A model generated the notes under the pieces. That model was not told the origin of the DNA. It worked only from the letters and a program-made list of their open reading frames with translations, and did no database searches. Positions 1 through 7,030 of a stretch of 18,580 bases of DNA are shown piece by piece. The stretch comes from Saprospiraceae bacterium (GTDB taxonomy: Bacteria; Bacteroidota; Bacteroidia; Chitinophagales; Saprospiraceae): positions 1-18,580 of the forward strand of contig JADZFP010000470.1 of NCBI GenBank assembly GCA_020849825.1, given 5' to 3'. The number at the start of each line of letters is the position of its first letter. The first letter of the stretch is position 1. The position numbers and the translations under genes were made by a program.

Positions 1-484
1 CGCCGCTTTGGTATTCGGTGGAAGAAAAATAGCGGCCGTCGCCCTCGAATTCAAGCCGGAAAATATTGGCGCAGTTTTCCGTGCAGCTGAGGAAGGCCAC
101 GTTTTCAACACTCGACGACTGCCATTTGACCGTTTTGGAACCCAGATATTGCCAGTAGGCGATTTCTGAGGCGTTGTCCAGTCGTTCATCCAGGGCTTCA
201 TACTCCGAGAAGGTGAAATTGGGACGGCGCATCCATTTCCAGTAATTGGCGCCGGGGTCTTCCGACCAGGAGAATTTCTCGAGGTAAATGACATCGTTGC
301 CCAGTTTGGAAAAACTGTTGCGGATATTGTCTTCCAGCGAGTTGACGGCGCTTTTCACCCCGATGATACAGAAGATACCGATCGAAATACCGAGCAACGA
401 CAGGAAGGAGCGCAGCTTGTTGGCCATCAACTGCTGCCAGGCCTGGGAGGCGCCTTCGAAGAGGATACGAAGAATTTGACGCAT
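1..484 (-). CDS. MacB/FtsX-type ABC transporter permease, N-terminal part (cut by window edge)
   Basis: About 161 codons are visible, read from the ATG at 484 to the window edge. The protein begins MRQILRILFEGASQAWQQLM, followed by a single hydrophobic segment (roughly residues 23-42, LRSFLSLLGISIGIFCIIGV) and then a long soluble, Trp- and Asp-rich stretch. A cytoplasmic amphipathic start, one membrane segment and a large periplasmic domain is the layout of the N-terminal half of MacB_PCD permeases, which couple an ABC ATPase to efflux, lipoprotein or signalling functions. The missing C-terminal half should hold the FtsX domain with three more membrane segments. GH3 lies upstream on the same strand, 163 bp away, which is too far to assume one operon. 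No ATPase gene is visible, so the substrate is unknown. Confidence 0.8.
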   Translation of the reverse strand, partial: MRQILRILFEGASQAWQQLMANKLRSFLSLLGISIGIFCIIGVKSAVNSLEDNIRNSFSKLGNDVIYLEKFSWSEDPGANYWKWMRRPNFTFSEYEALDERLDNASEIAYWQYLGSKTVKWQSSSVENVAFLSCTENCANIFRLEFEGDGRYFSSTEYQSG

Positions 485-495
485 GGCGTGAGCGT

Positions 496-535
496 AAGCG
501 CGGCGGTTTTAGCATTCCAAAGACGTGCCGCGCTT
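496..535. repeat. 9-bp inverted repeat in the permease upstream region
   Basis: AAGCGCGGC (496-504) is the exact reverse complement of GCCGCGCTT (527-535), with a 22-nt spacer. It sits just upstream of the permease start at 484, in what would be its 5' untranslated leader, so it could form an RNA hairpin there. On the plus strand the right arm runs into TTTTGT, but no plus-strand gene ends here. Role unknown. Confidence 0.45.
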
Positions 536-647
536 TTGTAACAGCGAAGATAATTCAGGTGGCCCGGGGCGACCGGATTGATTCGATAAAATGGCGATGA
601 GCATCTATGAAGGCGGCGTATTCGTTGCCTCGTACACAGTAATCGCG

Positions 648-2189
648 TTAAAGCGTCTTCAATTCATTGCGCAAAAACTGCTCAAAACTGTCTTGCGCCT
701 TGCCTTTCAAAACACGCGGCACCTTGGCCTGCCCGTTCAGCTTGCCCTGACTGTCGAGCCAGCGGTAGAAGAACTCGTGCGACAGCACTTCCACCCGCAC
801 TTCCTGCAGGGCATAGCGCCGCTCGACGGCGTAGTCGTCGTTTATTTTTTGCAAATGCCGGTCGAGTACACCGGCCAGCTGTACGGAGTTCAACATCTCC
901 GGGTGATCGGCGCTGATAAACCATTGGTGCGCCCAGTGGGAGCCGTTGGGTACTGCCATTACGGTAAACTCCTTTATACCTACGCCCAGTTCAAGGTCGG
1001 TCTGCCGGATCGCTTCATTCATGTTGTCGACCGACAAGTGTTCGCCAACAACGCTTAAATAGTGTTTCACCCGGCCGATTACCTTGAATTCCAATCGCGC
1101 CAGGTCGGTAAATTTTACCGTATCGCCCAGCAAATACCGCCATGCACCGGAAGGTGTGGTCAGCAAAATGGCATATTCCCGATCCGCCTCGATATGATCG
1201 ATAGCAAACGCCCGGGCGCCGGGCTTCAAATCGCCGTTTTCATCAAAGTTTTGATCGTCAAAAGGTACAAATTCATAAAAAAGGCGACAGTCGGTAAGCA
1301 GTTTCATGTCGCGCGAATCGGGCCGGGTCTGGTAGCCGATAAAGCCTTCCGAGGCCATGTAACTGTCCATGTACATGACCGGGCGTCCGATCAATTGTTC
1401 GAACGTGACGCGATAGGGCTCGAAGAAAATACCGCCGTGGGTCAGGAAGCGGAAATTAGGCCAGATATCATGAATGTTATTCAATTTATGCCGTTCGATG
1501 ATACGCTCGAAGATGAGTTGCACCCAGGCCACATTGCCTACAATAAATCCGATATCCCAGCCCGGCGCTTCTTCGGCTATTTTTTCAATGCGCAAATCCC
1601 ATTCGGGCAGGTCGGTGATGTGTTTGCCGGGCCGGTAATAGCGTTCGAGCCAGAACGGTCGGTTCATCCCGATGATGCCCGACATGTCGCCGACGAAATG
1701 CTCGCCTTCCCGTACAAGCCGGGTACAACTGCCCACCATCAGCATCTGGCGGGTAAATTGATCGGGCGTAAGGTCGAACTTGGAAAGGTCGCAAAACATC
1801 CGCCGCGATACCTTTTTCATCGCCCGGATCATCTCCGCCGTGACCGGAATATACTTCGAACTGGCGCCCGAAGTGCCGCTGCTGACCGCAAACCACGGAA
1901 TCTGGCCGGGCCAGGAAACATCCATTTCGTCGTTGCGCGCCTTCGACCACCAATCGTTGTAGATTTTGTCGTAATCGTGAATCGGGACGTTCTGCTGAAA
2001 CGCACCGATCAGGTCGCGCGTCGTCAGTATGTCGTGAAAGCCGTATGCTTTTCCAATCGCCGTATCGCGGGATTCGAGCAGCAATCGACGGAGTTGATGC
2101 CGTTGTTGATTGAGGGGAGACAAAAGGGTCTCTTCGCGGGTGGCGCCGAGACGGATTCCGGTTTTGATGATCTTACCCAGCAGATACAT
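648..2189 (-). CDS. GH3 auxin-responsive promoter family protein (acyl-adenylating, ANL superfamily)
   Basis: The 513-residue protein carries the three hallmark ATP/AMP-binding motifs of the GH3 fold. These are the P-loop-like SSGTSGASSKYIPVT (residues 103-117), YMASEG (277-282) and RYLLGDTVKFTD (351-362), followed by the IGR and GEHLS stretch (371-386) near the C-terminal-domain hinge. Plant GH3 enzymes adenylate a carboxylic acid and then transfer the acyl group to an amino acid. Bacterial members keep the adenylation motifs, but their substrates are mostly unknown. Length is within the bacterial range, and there is no signal peptide, so it should be cytoplasmic. It has its own candidate promoter (see 2252-2259). 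Neighbours (an ABC permease downstream, a fucosidase upstream) do not identify a pathway. Family assignment is firm; substrate is not. Confidence 0.93.
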   Translation of the reverse strand: MYLLGKIIKTGIRLGATREETLLSPLNQQRHQLRRLLLESRDTAIGKAYGFHDILTTRDLIGAFQQNVPIHDYDKIYNDWWSKARNDEMDVSWPGQIPWFAVSSGTSGASSKYIPVTAEMIRAMKKVSRRMFCDLSKFDLTPDQFTRQMLMVGSCTRLVREGEHFVGDMSGIIGMNRPFWLERYYRPGKHITDLPEWDLRIEKIAEEAPGWDIGFIVGNVAWVQLIFERIIERHKLNNIHDIWPNFRFLTHGGIFFEPYRVTFEQLIGRPVMYMDSYMASEGFIGYQTRPDSRDMKLLTDCRLFYEFVPFDDQNFDENGDLKPGARAFAIDHIEADREYAILLTTPSGAWRYLLGDTVKFTDLARLEFKVIGRVKHYLSVVGEHLSVDNMNEAIRQTDLELGVGIKEFTVMAVPNGSHWAHQWFISADHPEMLNSVQLAGVLDRHLQKINDDYAVERRYALQEVRVEVLSHEFFYRWLDSQGKLNGQAKVPRVLKGKAQDSFEQFLRNELKTL

Positions 2190-2234
2190 AAGGCAGCAAC
2201 TGATTGTTAAATAAGACGGACGGGGAGTGGTGTC

Positions 2235-2255
2235 TTTGTCGGATTGACCGACAAA
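2235..2255. repeat. 8-bp palindrome at the GH3 promoter
   Basis: TTTGTCGG (2235-2242), loop ATTGA, CCGACAAA (2248-2255). It overlaps the candidate -7 box of the GH3 gene and the expected transcription start, so it could be an operator or an RNA hairpin at the very 5' end of the transcript. The palindrome is seen; the role is inferred. Confidence 0.4.
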
Positions 2256-2259
2256 AGTA
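2252..2259 (-). promoter_or_regulatory. Candidate Bacteroidota -7 box of the GH3 gene
   Basis: The minus strand reads TACTTTTG, an exact match to the Bacteroidota -7 consensus TAnnTTTG. A weak TTTA sits at the expected -33 distance (about 2277-2280). Predicted transcription would start near 2246, giving a leader of roughly 57 nt to the ATG at 2189. Confidence 0.45.
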
Positions 2260-2322
2260 AGCTACCGGCCCTGCACTAAATGGTTATTGCGTTAGAATTG
2301 CGAAAATGAAAGCCGGTTTCTA

Positions 2323-2389
2323 TTTCACGCAAAGCCGCAAAGCGTGCAAAGAATTTGCCTCCTGGCCGTCTTTATGGCTTTGCGTGAAA
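2323..2389. repeat. 14-bp perfect inverted repeat with CGCAAAG motifs
   Basis: TTTCACGCAAAGCC (2323-2336) is the exact reverse complement of GGCTTTGCGTGAAA (2376-2389). The 39-nt spacer carries further GCAAAG repeats (GCAAAGCGTGCAAAG). It lies just downstream of the fucosidase stop, so it may act as its terminator. From memory, CGCAAAG-type inverted repeats are dispersed in many Bacteroidota genomes, which suggests a repeat family rather than a gene-specific signal. Confidence 0.6.
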
Positions 2390-2435
2390 CTTTATTCGGC
2401 GTAGTGATTCCTGTGATTCTGCGTTCCGCACAACC

Positions 2436-4601
2436 TCAATGCGCCAATTGCGCCGGAACAAAATCCTGTTTGGCGCCACCCACGGTACCGAATTGTACTT
2501 TCAGGTTGGCCGCGCCGCCGCTGTTGAAATACACCACTTTGATGCTGTGCCAGCCTTGTTGCAAAAGTGCCATTCCGGTACGGGTCTGGTTGCTGTGATC
2601 GCCGTCGTTGTTGACAACCAGTTCATTGTCGAGGTACAACAAACTGCCGTCGTCGCTTTCGAGTGAAAACTCGTAGCCGCCTGTACGGGCTATTTTGACA
2701 AAACCGGTCCAGATCATCCCGCATCGGTCGGTGTTGCAAAGGGGATCGAGTACAAAATCGTACACTTCGTTTTCCCGCTCTACCCGGCCGTCGCGCTGTA
2801 TCGTATTGGAATTGTACTTCGAAGCCGTCAGCACCTGTGCCCGCAAGCCGGGCGCAGGTTCGCGCAGCATCGACAAGCTGGGCTGCATTCGGTACGATTT
2901 GACCCGTACGGAGTCTTCGCCGCTGGGCAACAAGCCGGATTTAAAGGCTTTGGCGCGAATGAGACCCGAGCCGCTCACCGGTACCGTAGTGGTGTAGGCG
3001 TTGGAATTTTCCCGAGGCTCGGTGCCGTCGGTGGTGTACCGGATGTTGGCGCCGGGCGTGGCGCATTTGATGTCCATGGTAGCCTGCATCGACAGCGGAT
3101 TGTAGTGCAAATCGATGTCGGGTGTAGCGATAAAAGTGCCGTAGTTGTTGATTTTCAAAGCGTAGGCATAATCGGTCGTGAATTTGGACGGATTGTATTC
3201 AGGCAGATAGATCACCGTGTTGCCGCCTTGCTGGGCCTCGATGCGCAGTTTTTCCTTCGTGGCCAACAGCGTCACCTCGGTATTGGCAGGCAACTGGATG
3301 CCGCGCAAAATGACTTTCCGGTCGGCGGGGTATTTGGGTAAAATGGCGTACAGGGCGTTTTGCTTGGGATTCCAGGTAAAGAAGACTTCTTTTACGGCGA
3401 AGCCCGGATCGGGGTTGACGGTTTGTTTGAGGATCAGGTCGCCGCCGGTTTTCCATTTGTCGATGAGCTCGGGGGTAAAATTGCGGTTGCCGGCGCTCCA
3501 CTGGCAATCGTTGCGCCAGCGGCGGGTATTGTATATGGCTTCGCCGTTGACTTGCAGCCACTTGCCCATTTCGATCAGGCGGTCTTGCATGATAGGCGGT
3601 ATCTGGCCGTGCGCGTCGGGACCGATATCGAGCAGGAAATTGCCCCCGCGCGACACCTTGTCGACCAGCTGGAGTACCAGCGACTGGGCAGAATTGTAGT
3701 CCCAGGCATCCTCTGCGCGGTTGTAGCCGTAAGAATAACCGATGCCGCGGCTTTCTTCCCAAGGGTGGTTGGGAAAATCCAGATCAGGTTGGTATTCAGG
3801 CGTATAGAAGCCGCCGTGGCTAAACCGGACACCGGCGCCCCAGCGGTCGTTGACGGCCACGTAGTCGCGCACGGGGCTTTGGTTGTAGAGCCAGGAAAGG
3901 AACTGGGGCGTTTGCCAGGTTTCCGGAGAGGCATCCCAGTCGCCGTCGGCCCAGAGCACCCAGGGTTGGTAGTTTTGTACCAGTTCGTAAAGTTGGGGCA
4001 GCATGTGGTCTTCGGCATAGCGACGCTGATCGTAGCGCCAGAGCGGGTTGTACCACTCGTAGAGCGAGTAGTACAGTCCGGGTTTGACGGAGGTTTTGCG
4101 CAGGGCGGTAAACAGTTCGCCCACCAGGTCGCGGCGCGGGCCCCGGGAAGCGGCGTTCCAGGGAATGCCCCAGTTGCGGTTGGCGTCTTCATTGGGCCAG
4201 AGGCAAAAGCCATCGTGGTGTTTGGAGGTCAGTACGACGTATTTGGCGCCGGAATACTGGAAAAGATTGGCCCAGTCGTCGGCATTGAAGAGTTCTGCGT
4301 GAAAATCGTCGGCCAGGTCGTAGTAGGTACGGGAGCCGAAATTGATCTGGTGGTAGGTATTGATAATGCCGTCCGGGTCGTTCTGGGTCAGGGAGTTCTG
4401 ATACCATTCTGCATAGCGGCCCTTGGGGGTAAATGCCGGTACGGAATAGACGCCCCAGTGAATAAAGATTCCGAATTTGGCATCCTGCCACCACTCGGGA
4501 GTCGGGCGCTGGTCGAGCGAGGCCCAGTTGGGTTGATACACTTTTTGCGCCGAAATCGCAGAAAAGGCGAGGCAAAAAGTCAAAACAAACAAAATACGCA
4601 T
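2436..4601 (-). CDS. Secreted alpha-L-fucosidase (GH29) with chitobiase-C-like and PA14 domains
   Basis: 721 residues from the chosen start. Residues 1-18 (MRILFVLTFCLAFSAISA) are a clear signal peptide. The GH29 catalytic domain spans about 20-365, with family landmarks AKFGIFIHWGVYSVPAF and TSKHHDGFCLWP and the nucleophile motif PWVLWADGDW, where the Asp of ADG (D219) is the expected nucleophile. A beta-sandwich follows, then a chitobiase/hexosaminidase C-terminal-type module (about 505-572, ATPGANIRYTTDGTEP), then a PA14-like module (about 585-710, LESDDGSLLYLD), likely for glycan binding. It removes alpha-L-fucose from glycans in the periplasm or outside the cell. An upstream in-frame start at 4652 was rejected because it would put 17 polar residues before the signal peptide and lies upstream of the predicted transcription start. 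No T9SS tail and no SusCD pair nearby. Confidence 0.94.
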   Translation of the reverse strand: MRILFVLTFCLAFSAISAQKVYQPNWASLDQRPTPEWWQDAKFGIFIHWGVYSVPAFTPKGRYAEWYQNSLTQNDPDGIINTYHQINFGSRTYYDLADDFHAELFNADDWANLFQYSGAKYVVLTSKHHDGFCLWPNEDANRNWGIPWNAASRGPRRDLVGELFTALRKTSVKPGLYYSLYEWYNPLWRYDQRRYAEDHMLPQLYELVQNYQPWVLWADGDWDASPETWQTPQFLSWLYNQSPVRDYVAVNDRWGAGVRFSHGGFYTPEYQPDLDFPNHPWEESRGIGYSYGYNRAEDAWDYNSAQSLVLQLVDKVSRGGNFLLDIGPDAHGQIPPIMQDRLIEMGKWLQVNGEAIYNTRRWRNDCQWSAGNRNFTPELIDKWKTGGDLILKQTVNPDPGFAVKEVFFTWNPKQNALYAILPKYPADRKVILRGIQLPANTEVTLLATKEKLRIEAQQGGNTVIYLPEYNPSKFTTDYAYALKINNYGTFIATPDIDLHYNPLSMQATMDIKCATPGANIRYTTDGTEPRENSNAYTTTVPVSGSGLIRAKAFKSGLLPSGEDSVRVKSYRMQPSLSMLREPAPGLRAQVLTASKYNSNTIQRDGRVERENEVYDFVLDPLCNTDRCGMIWTGFVKIARTGGYEFSLESDDGSLLYLDNELVVNNDGDHSNQTRTGMALLQQGWHSIKVVYFNSGGAANLKVQFGTVGGAKQDFVPAQLAH

Positions 4602-4649
4602 GGCGGAAACGAGGAATTTGGAGGGTGAAGGAAAAGGGTTTGACGTTGA

Positions 4650-4657
4650 CAAATGTA
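4650..4657 (-). promoter_or_regulatory. Candidate -7 box of the fucosidase gene
   Basis: The minus strand reads TACATTTG, matching TAnnTTTG exactly. TTTTC at 4680-4676, 18 nt upstream, may be the -33 element. Transcription would start near 4645, giving a leader of about 44 nt to the ATG at 4601. This supports 4601 over 4652 as the start codon. Confidence 0.5.
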
Positions 4658-4698
4658 GGTCACTGCGGCATTGCTGAAAAAAAATTTACGGCGCCGGG

Positions 4699-4729
4699 TT
4701 GTTTGGTTCGGGAATAGCGCCCATCTTTG
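4699..4729 (+). promoter_or_regulatory. Candidate promoter of the aromatic amino acid operon
   Basis: TTG (4699-4701), 20 nt, then CATCTTTG (4722-4729), which matches TAnnTTTG at five of six defined positions with near-canonical Bacteroidota spacing. Transcription would start near 4734, about 18 nt before the leader peptide ATG, so the whole attenuator would be transcribed. Divergent from the fucosidase promoter. Confidence 0.45.
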
Positions 4730-4751
4730 CCGCATCAGTACAGTAATACGT

Positions 4752-4844
4752 ATGCACCAGCACAGCGCATTTTTCTTTGGCTATTTTGGTTACTTTTTCT
4801 TTTACGGAAAGAGCGACAGGAACAGCCTATGCGCGATGGTGTGA
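4752..4844 (+). CDS. Phe/Tyr-rich leader peptide of the aromatic operon
   Basis: A 30-codon ORF from ATG 4752 to TGA 4842-4844, not previously marked as a gene. Residues 7-18 read FFFGYFGYFFFY, that is 7 Phe and 3 Tyr in 12 residues; no other Phe or Tyr occurs in the peptide. The Phe/Tyr codons occupy 4770-4805. Like the E. coli pheA and trp leaders, it should have no function as a protein. Its translation would measure charged tRNA-Phe and tRNA-Tyr, with stalling at these codons when either is scarce. The genes downstream make both amino acids. No Shine-Dalgarno is visible, which is usual in this phylum. The reading frame and composition are seen directly; the regulatory role is inferred from the adjacent hairpins. 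Confidence 0.85.
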   Translation: MHQHSAFFFGYFGYFFFYGKSDRNSLCAMV

Positions 4845-4885
4845 CGGTTTAAAAACAAAAATCACCACCAGAACGGGAGTTCCTG
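4817..4885 (+). promoter_or_regulatory. Predicted antiterminator of the Phe/Tyr attenuator
   Basis: CAGGAAC (4817-4823) is exactly complementary to GTTCCTG (4879-4885). Inside this, TGGTGTGA (4837-4844) pairs with TCACCACCA (4862-4870) with one bulged C. The outer pairing uses 4879-4883, which belong to the left arm of the terminator, so the two structures exclude each other. A ribosome stalled on the Phe/Tyr codons leaves 4817-4823 largely free and favours this fold. A ribosome reaching the stop codon at 4842-4844 covers it and disrupts the inner stem. Pairings were found by eye; no folding energies were computed. Confidence 0.7.
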
Positions 4886-4913
4886 CAACGCGGGAACTCC
4901 CGTTTTCTTTTTC
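4872..4913 (+). terminator. Intrinsic terminator (attenuator) before pheA
   Basis: Perfect 12-bp stem AACGGGAGTTCC (4872-4883) with GGAACTCCCGTT (4893-4904), a 9-nt loop, and a U-rich tail TTTTCTTTTT up to 4912. It ends about 20 nt before the pheA ATG. There is no plus-strand gene upstream other than the leader peptide, because the fucosidase is divergent. The terminator therefore regulates entry into pheA rather than ending a previous gene. Confidence 0.88.
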
Positions 4914-4931
4914 ACCCGCTTTCACCCGAAC

Positions 4932-5822
4932 ATGAGCACATTACCATTTACACAACCCTCCCAGGCGCCTGTCTTGCCCGTTCGCCGCGTGGCGATACAG
5001 GGCGTGCGCGGCGCATTTCACGAAATTGCCGCCCGGCAGTTTTTCCACGATGCCGTGGAAGTGGTGCCGGCCGCCTCTTTTGCCGAACTCGTCCGGCGCG
5101 CCGAAAACCCGTCCGAAACCGACGCTGCATTGATGGCCATCGAAAACAGCATTGCCGGCAGTATTCTGGGCAATTACAATTTGCTGAAAAACAGCCGTCT
5201 GGTGATCACCGGCGAGATATTTCTGCCCATTCGGCAAAACCTGCTGGCCCTGCCCGGCGTACCGATCGAAGCCCTGACGGAAGTCCACTCCCACCCTATG
5301 GCACTGGCCCAGTGCGCCGAATTTTTCGAACAACACCCCCACCTGCGCCTCATCGAAACCGACGATACCGCCGCCGCTGCCGCGCGTATCGCCAGCCATC
5401 AGCGGCGGGAAATAGCAGCCGTGGGCAGCGCCCTGGCCGCCGAACTCTACGGCTTGTCGGTACTGGCGCCCGGCATTGAAACGCATGAGGCCAATGTCAC
5501 CCGTTTTCTCGTGCTCGAACGCGGCGATACCGCGCTCCGGCCCGCCGGCTGGGGCAAAAGCCGACGGAAAATATCGGTCAGTTTTACTGCCCCCCACACC
5601 AGCGGAAGCCTGAGCCGCATCCTGAGCGTGCTCGCTGCGCAAAGCGCCAACCTGACCAAAATACAATCGGTCCCACGGGTGGGCAAAGTGGGCGAATACC
5701 TGTTTTTCGTCGATTTCATCCTGGAAAATCCTGAGATCATCCCCGAAACCCTGCGCCTGCTCGACGCCCTCACGCAGTCCTGTCAGGTGCTGGGCATTTA
5801 CAAACCCGGCGATCTCGTCTGA
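4932..5822 (+). CDS. pheA: Prephenate dehydratase (monofunctional, PDT plus ACT domain)
   Basis: 296 residues. Converts prephenate to phenylpyruvate, the committed step to phenylalanine. The PDT domain (about 18-195) shows GVRGAFHEIAA (24-34), IENSIAGS (70-77), DDTAAAA (144-150) and the catalytic NVTRF (188-192). A C-terminal ACT domain (about 213-290) has GSLSRIL (225-231), corresponding to the GALxxxL Phe-binding motif. The second motif, usually ESRP, reads QSVP here (245-248), so Phe feedback may be altered. There is no chorismate mutase domain; that activity is fused to the DAHP synthase of the same operon. First structural gene after the attenuator; the stop lies 14 nt before the next start. 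Confidence 0.95.
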   Translation: MSTLPFTQPSQAPVLPVRRVAIQGVRGAFHEIAARQFFHDAVEVVPAASFAELVRRAENPSETDAALMAIENSIAGSILGNYNLLKNSRLVITGEIFLPIRQNLLALPGVPIEALTEVHSHPMALAQCAEFFEQHPHLRLIETDDTAAAAARIASHQRREIAAVGSALAAELYGLSVLAPGIETHEANVTRFLVLERGDTALRPAGWGKSRRKISVSFTAPHTSGSLSRILSVLAAQSANLTKIQSVPRVGKVGEYLFFVDFILENPEIIPETLRLLDALTQSCQVLGIYKPGDLV

Positions 5823-5836
5823 ACATCCCGCTCGCC

Positions 5837-7030
5837 ATGATCGCACCCGCCAGCCGCCTCGACGGCATTCAGGAATACTACTTCGCCACAAAACTGCGCG
5901 AGATCGCTCAAATGCGCGCCGAAGGCCATCCGGTCATCAACCTGGGCATCGGTTCGCCCGACCTGCCACCCCACCCCGACGTGGTAGCGGCACTGCATAC
6001 CAGCGCCGCCGATCCCGCCGCGCACGGCTACCAGTCGTACACCGGCCTGCCGGCTTTACGCCGCGCCTGGGCCGACTGGTATGCCCGGCACTACGGCGTT
6101 TCCATCGCGCCCGATCAGGAAGTATTGCCGCTGATCGGTTCGAAAGAAGGCATTGCGCATATTGCCTTTACTTTTCTGGAAGCCGGCGCCGAAGCCCTGG
6201 CGCCCAACCCGGGCTACCCCACTTACCGGGCCGCCACCCGCCTGACCGGCGCAGAAGTGCGGGAATACACGCTCGACGAACGGCACAAGTGGCTGCCCGA
6301 TCTCGACGCCCTGGCCGGCGCCGACCTCTCGAAGGTCAAAGTCATGTGGATCAATTATCCGCACATGCCGACCGGCGCGGCAGCCGATAAAGCGTTTTTC
6401 GAGGATGTGGTGGCATTTGGAAAAGCCCATAAAATTCTGATCGTCAACGATAATCCGTACAGTTTTATCCTCAACGACCGGCCGCTGAGTATCCTCGCTG
6501 CCAGAGATGCCTTCGACATCGCCCTCGAACTGAACTCGCTCAGCAAATCGCACAACCTGGCCGGCTGGCGCGTGGGCGCCCTGTTGGGCAAAGGGCGCTA
6601 CCTGAGCGAGGTCTTGCGCTTCAAAAGCAACCTCGACTCCGGCCAATTCCAGGCCGTACAACTGGCTGCCGCAAAAGCCCTGTCTGCAGATGAATCCTGG
6701 TACCGCGAACTGAACGACCAGTACCGGCTCCGGCAGCAAAAAGCAGTGGCCGTGATGCAAATGGCGGGTTGCCAGGTGCCGGAAGGCCAGCAGGGCATGT
6801 TCGTTTGGGGTCGCATACCCGCGCAATATCCCGATGCGTATTCCCTGAGCGACAGGCTTTTGCACGATGCCAGGGTATTCCTTACGCCGGGGGGCATATT
6901 TGGCAGCGCGGGAGAGCAGTACCTCCGCATTTCGCTGTGCCAGCCAGTTGCGGTGTTCGATGAAGCACTGGAACGAGTGCAGCATTTTCAGCTGAAAAAC
7001 AGGGTTCAAACTTCAACAAACCTGTCATGA
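5837..7030 (+). CDS. Class I/II PLP-dependent aminotransferase (likely aromatic amino acid or aspartate type)
   Basis: 397 residues of fold-type I. Landmarks are NLGIGSPDLPPHP (35-47), NYPHMPTG (173-180, the NPxNPTG-like motif), VNDNPYSF (203-210, with the Asp and Tyr that contact PLP) and SLSKSHNLAGWR (234-245) with the Schiff-base Lys237. A C-terminal YLRISLC stretch supplies the Arg that binds the substrate carboxylate. By position between pheA and tyrA it probably transaminates phenylpyruvate and 4-hydroxyphenylpyruvate to Phe and Tyr. This is inferred from context; aspartate or LL-diaminopimelate aminotransferase activity is the main alternative. The stop overlaps the tyrA start (ATGA at 7027-7030), indicating translational coupling. 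Confidence 0.9.
   Translation: MIAPASRLDGIQEYYFATKLREIAQMRAEGHPVINLGIGSPDLPPHPDVVAALHTSAADPAAHGYQSYTGLPALRRAWADWYARHYGVSIAPDQEVLPLIGSKEGIAHIAFTFLEAGAEALAPNPGYPTYRAATRLTGAEVREYTLDERHKWLPDLDALAGADLSKVKVMWINYPHMPTGAAADKAFFEDVVAFGKAHKILIVNDNPYSFILNDRPLSILAARDAFDIALELNSLSKSHNLAGWRVGALLGKGRYLSEVLRFKSNLDSGQFQAVQLAAAKALSADESWYRELNDQYRLRQQKAVAVMQMAGCQVPEGQQGMFVWGRIPAQYPDAYSLSDRLLHDARVFLTPGGIFGSAGEQYLRISLCQPVAVFDEALERVQHFQLKNRVQTSTNLS

Noticed and set aside
1062..2210. 382-codon plus-strand ORF opposite the GH3 gene
   Set aside because: Antisense shadow; the minus-strand frame carries intact family motifs.
3360..4628. 422-codon plus-strand ORF opposite the fucosidase
   Set aside because: Antisense shadow without family features, produced by high-GC codon usage of the real gene.
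4872..4913. Ordinary terminator of an upstream gene
   Set aside because: The gene upstream is divergent and no plus-strand gene other than the leader peptide precedes it, so an attenuator is the better explanation.
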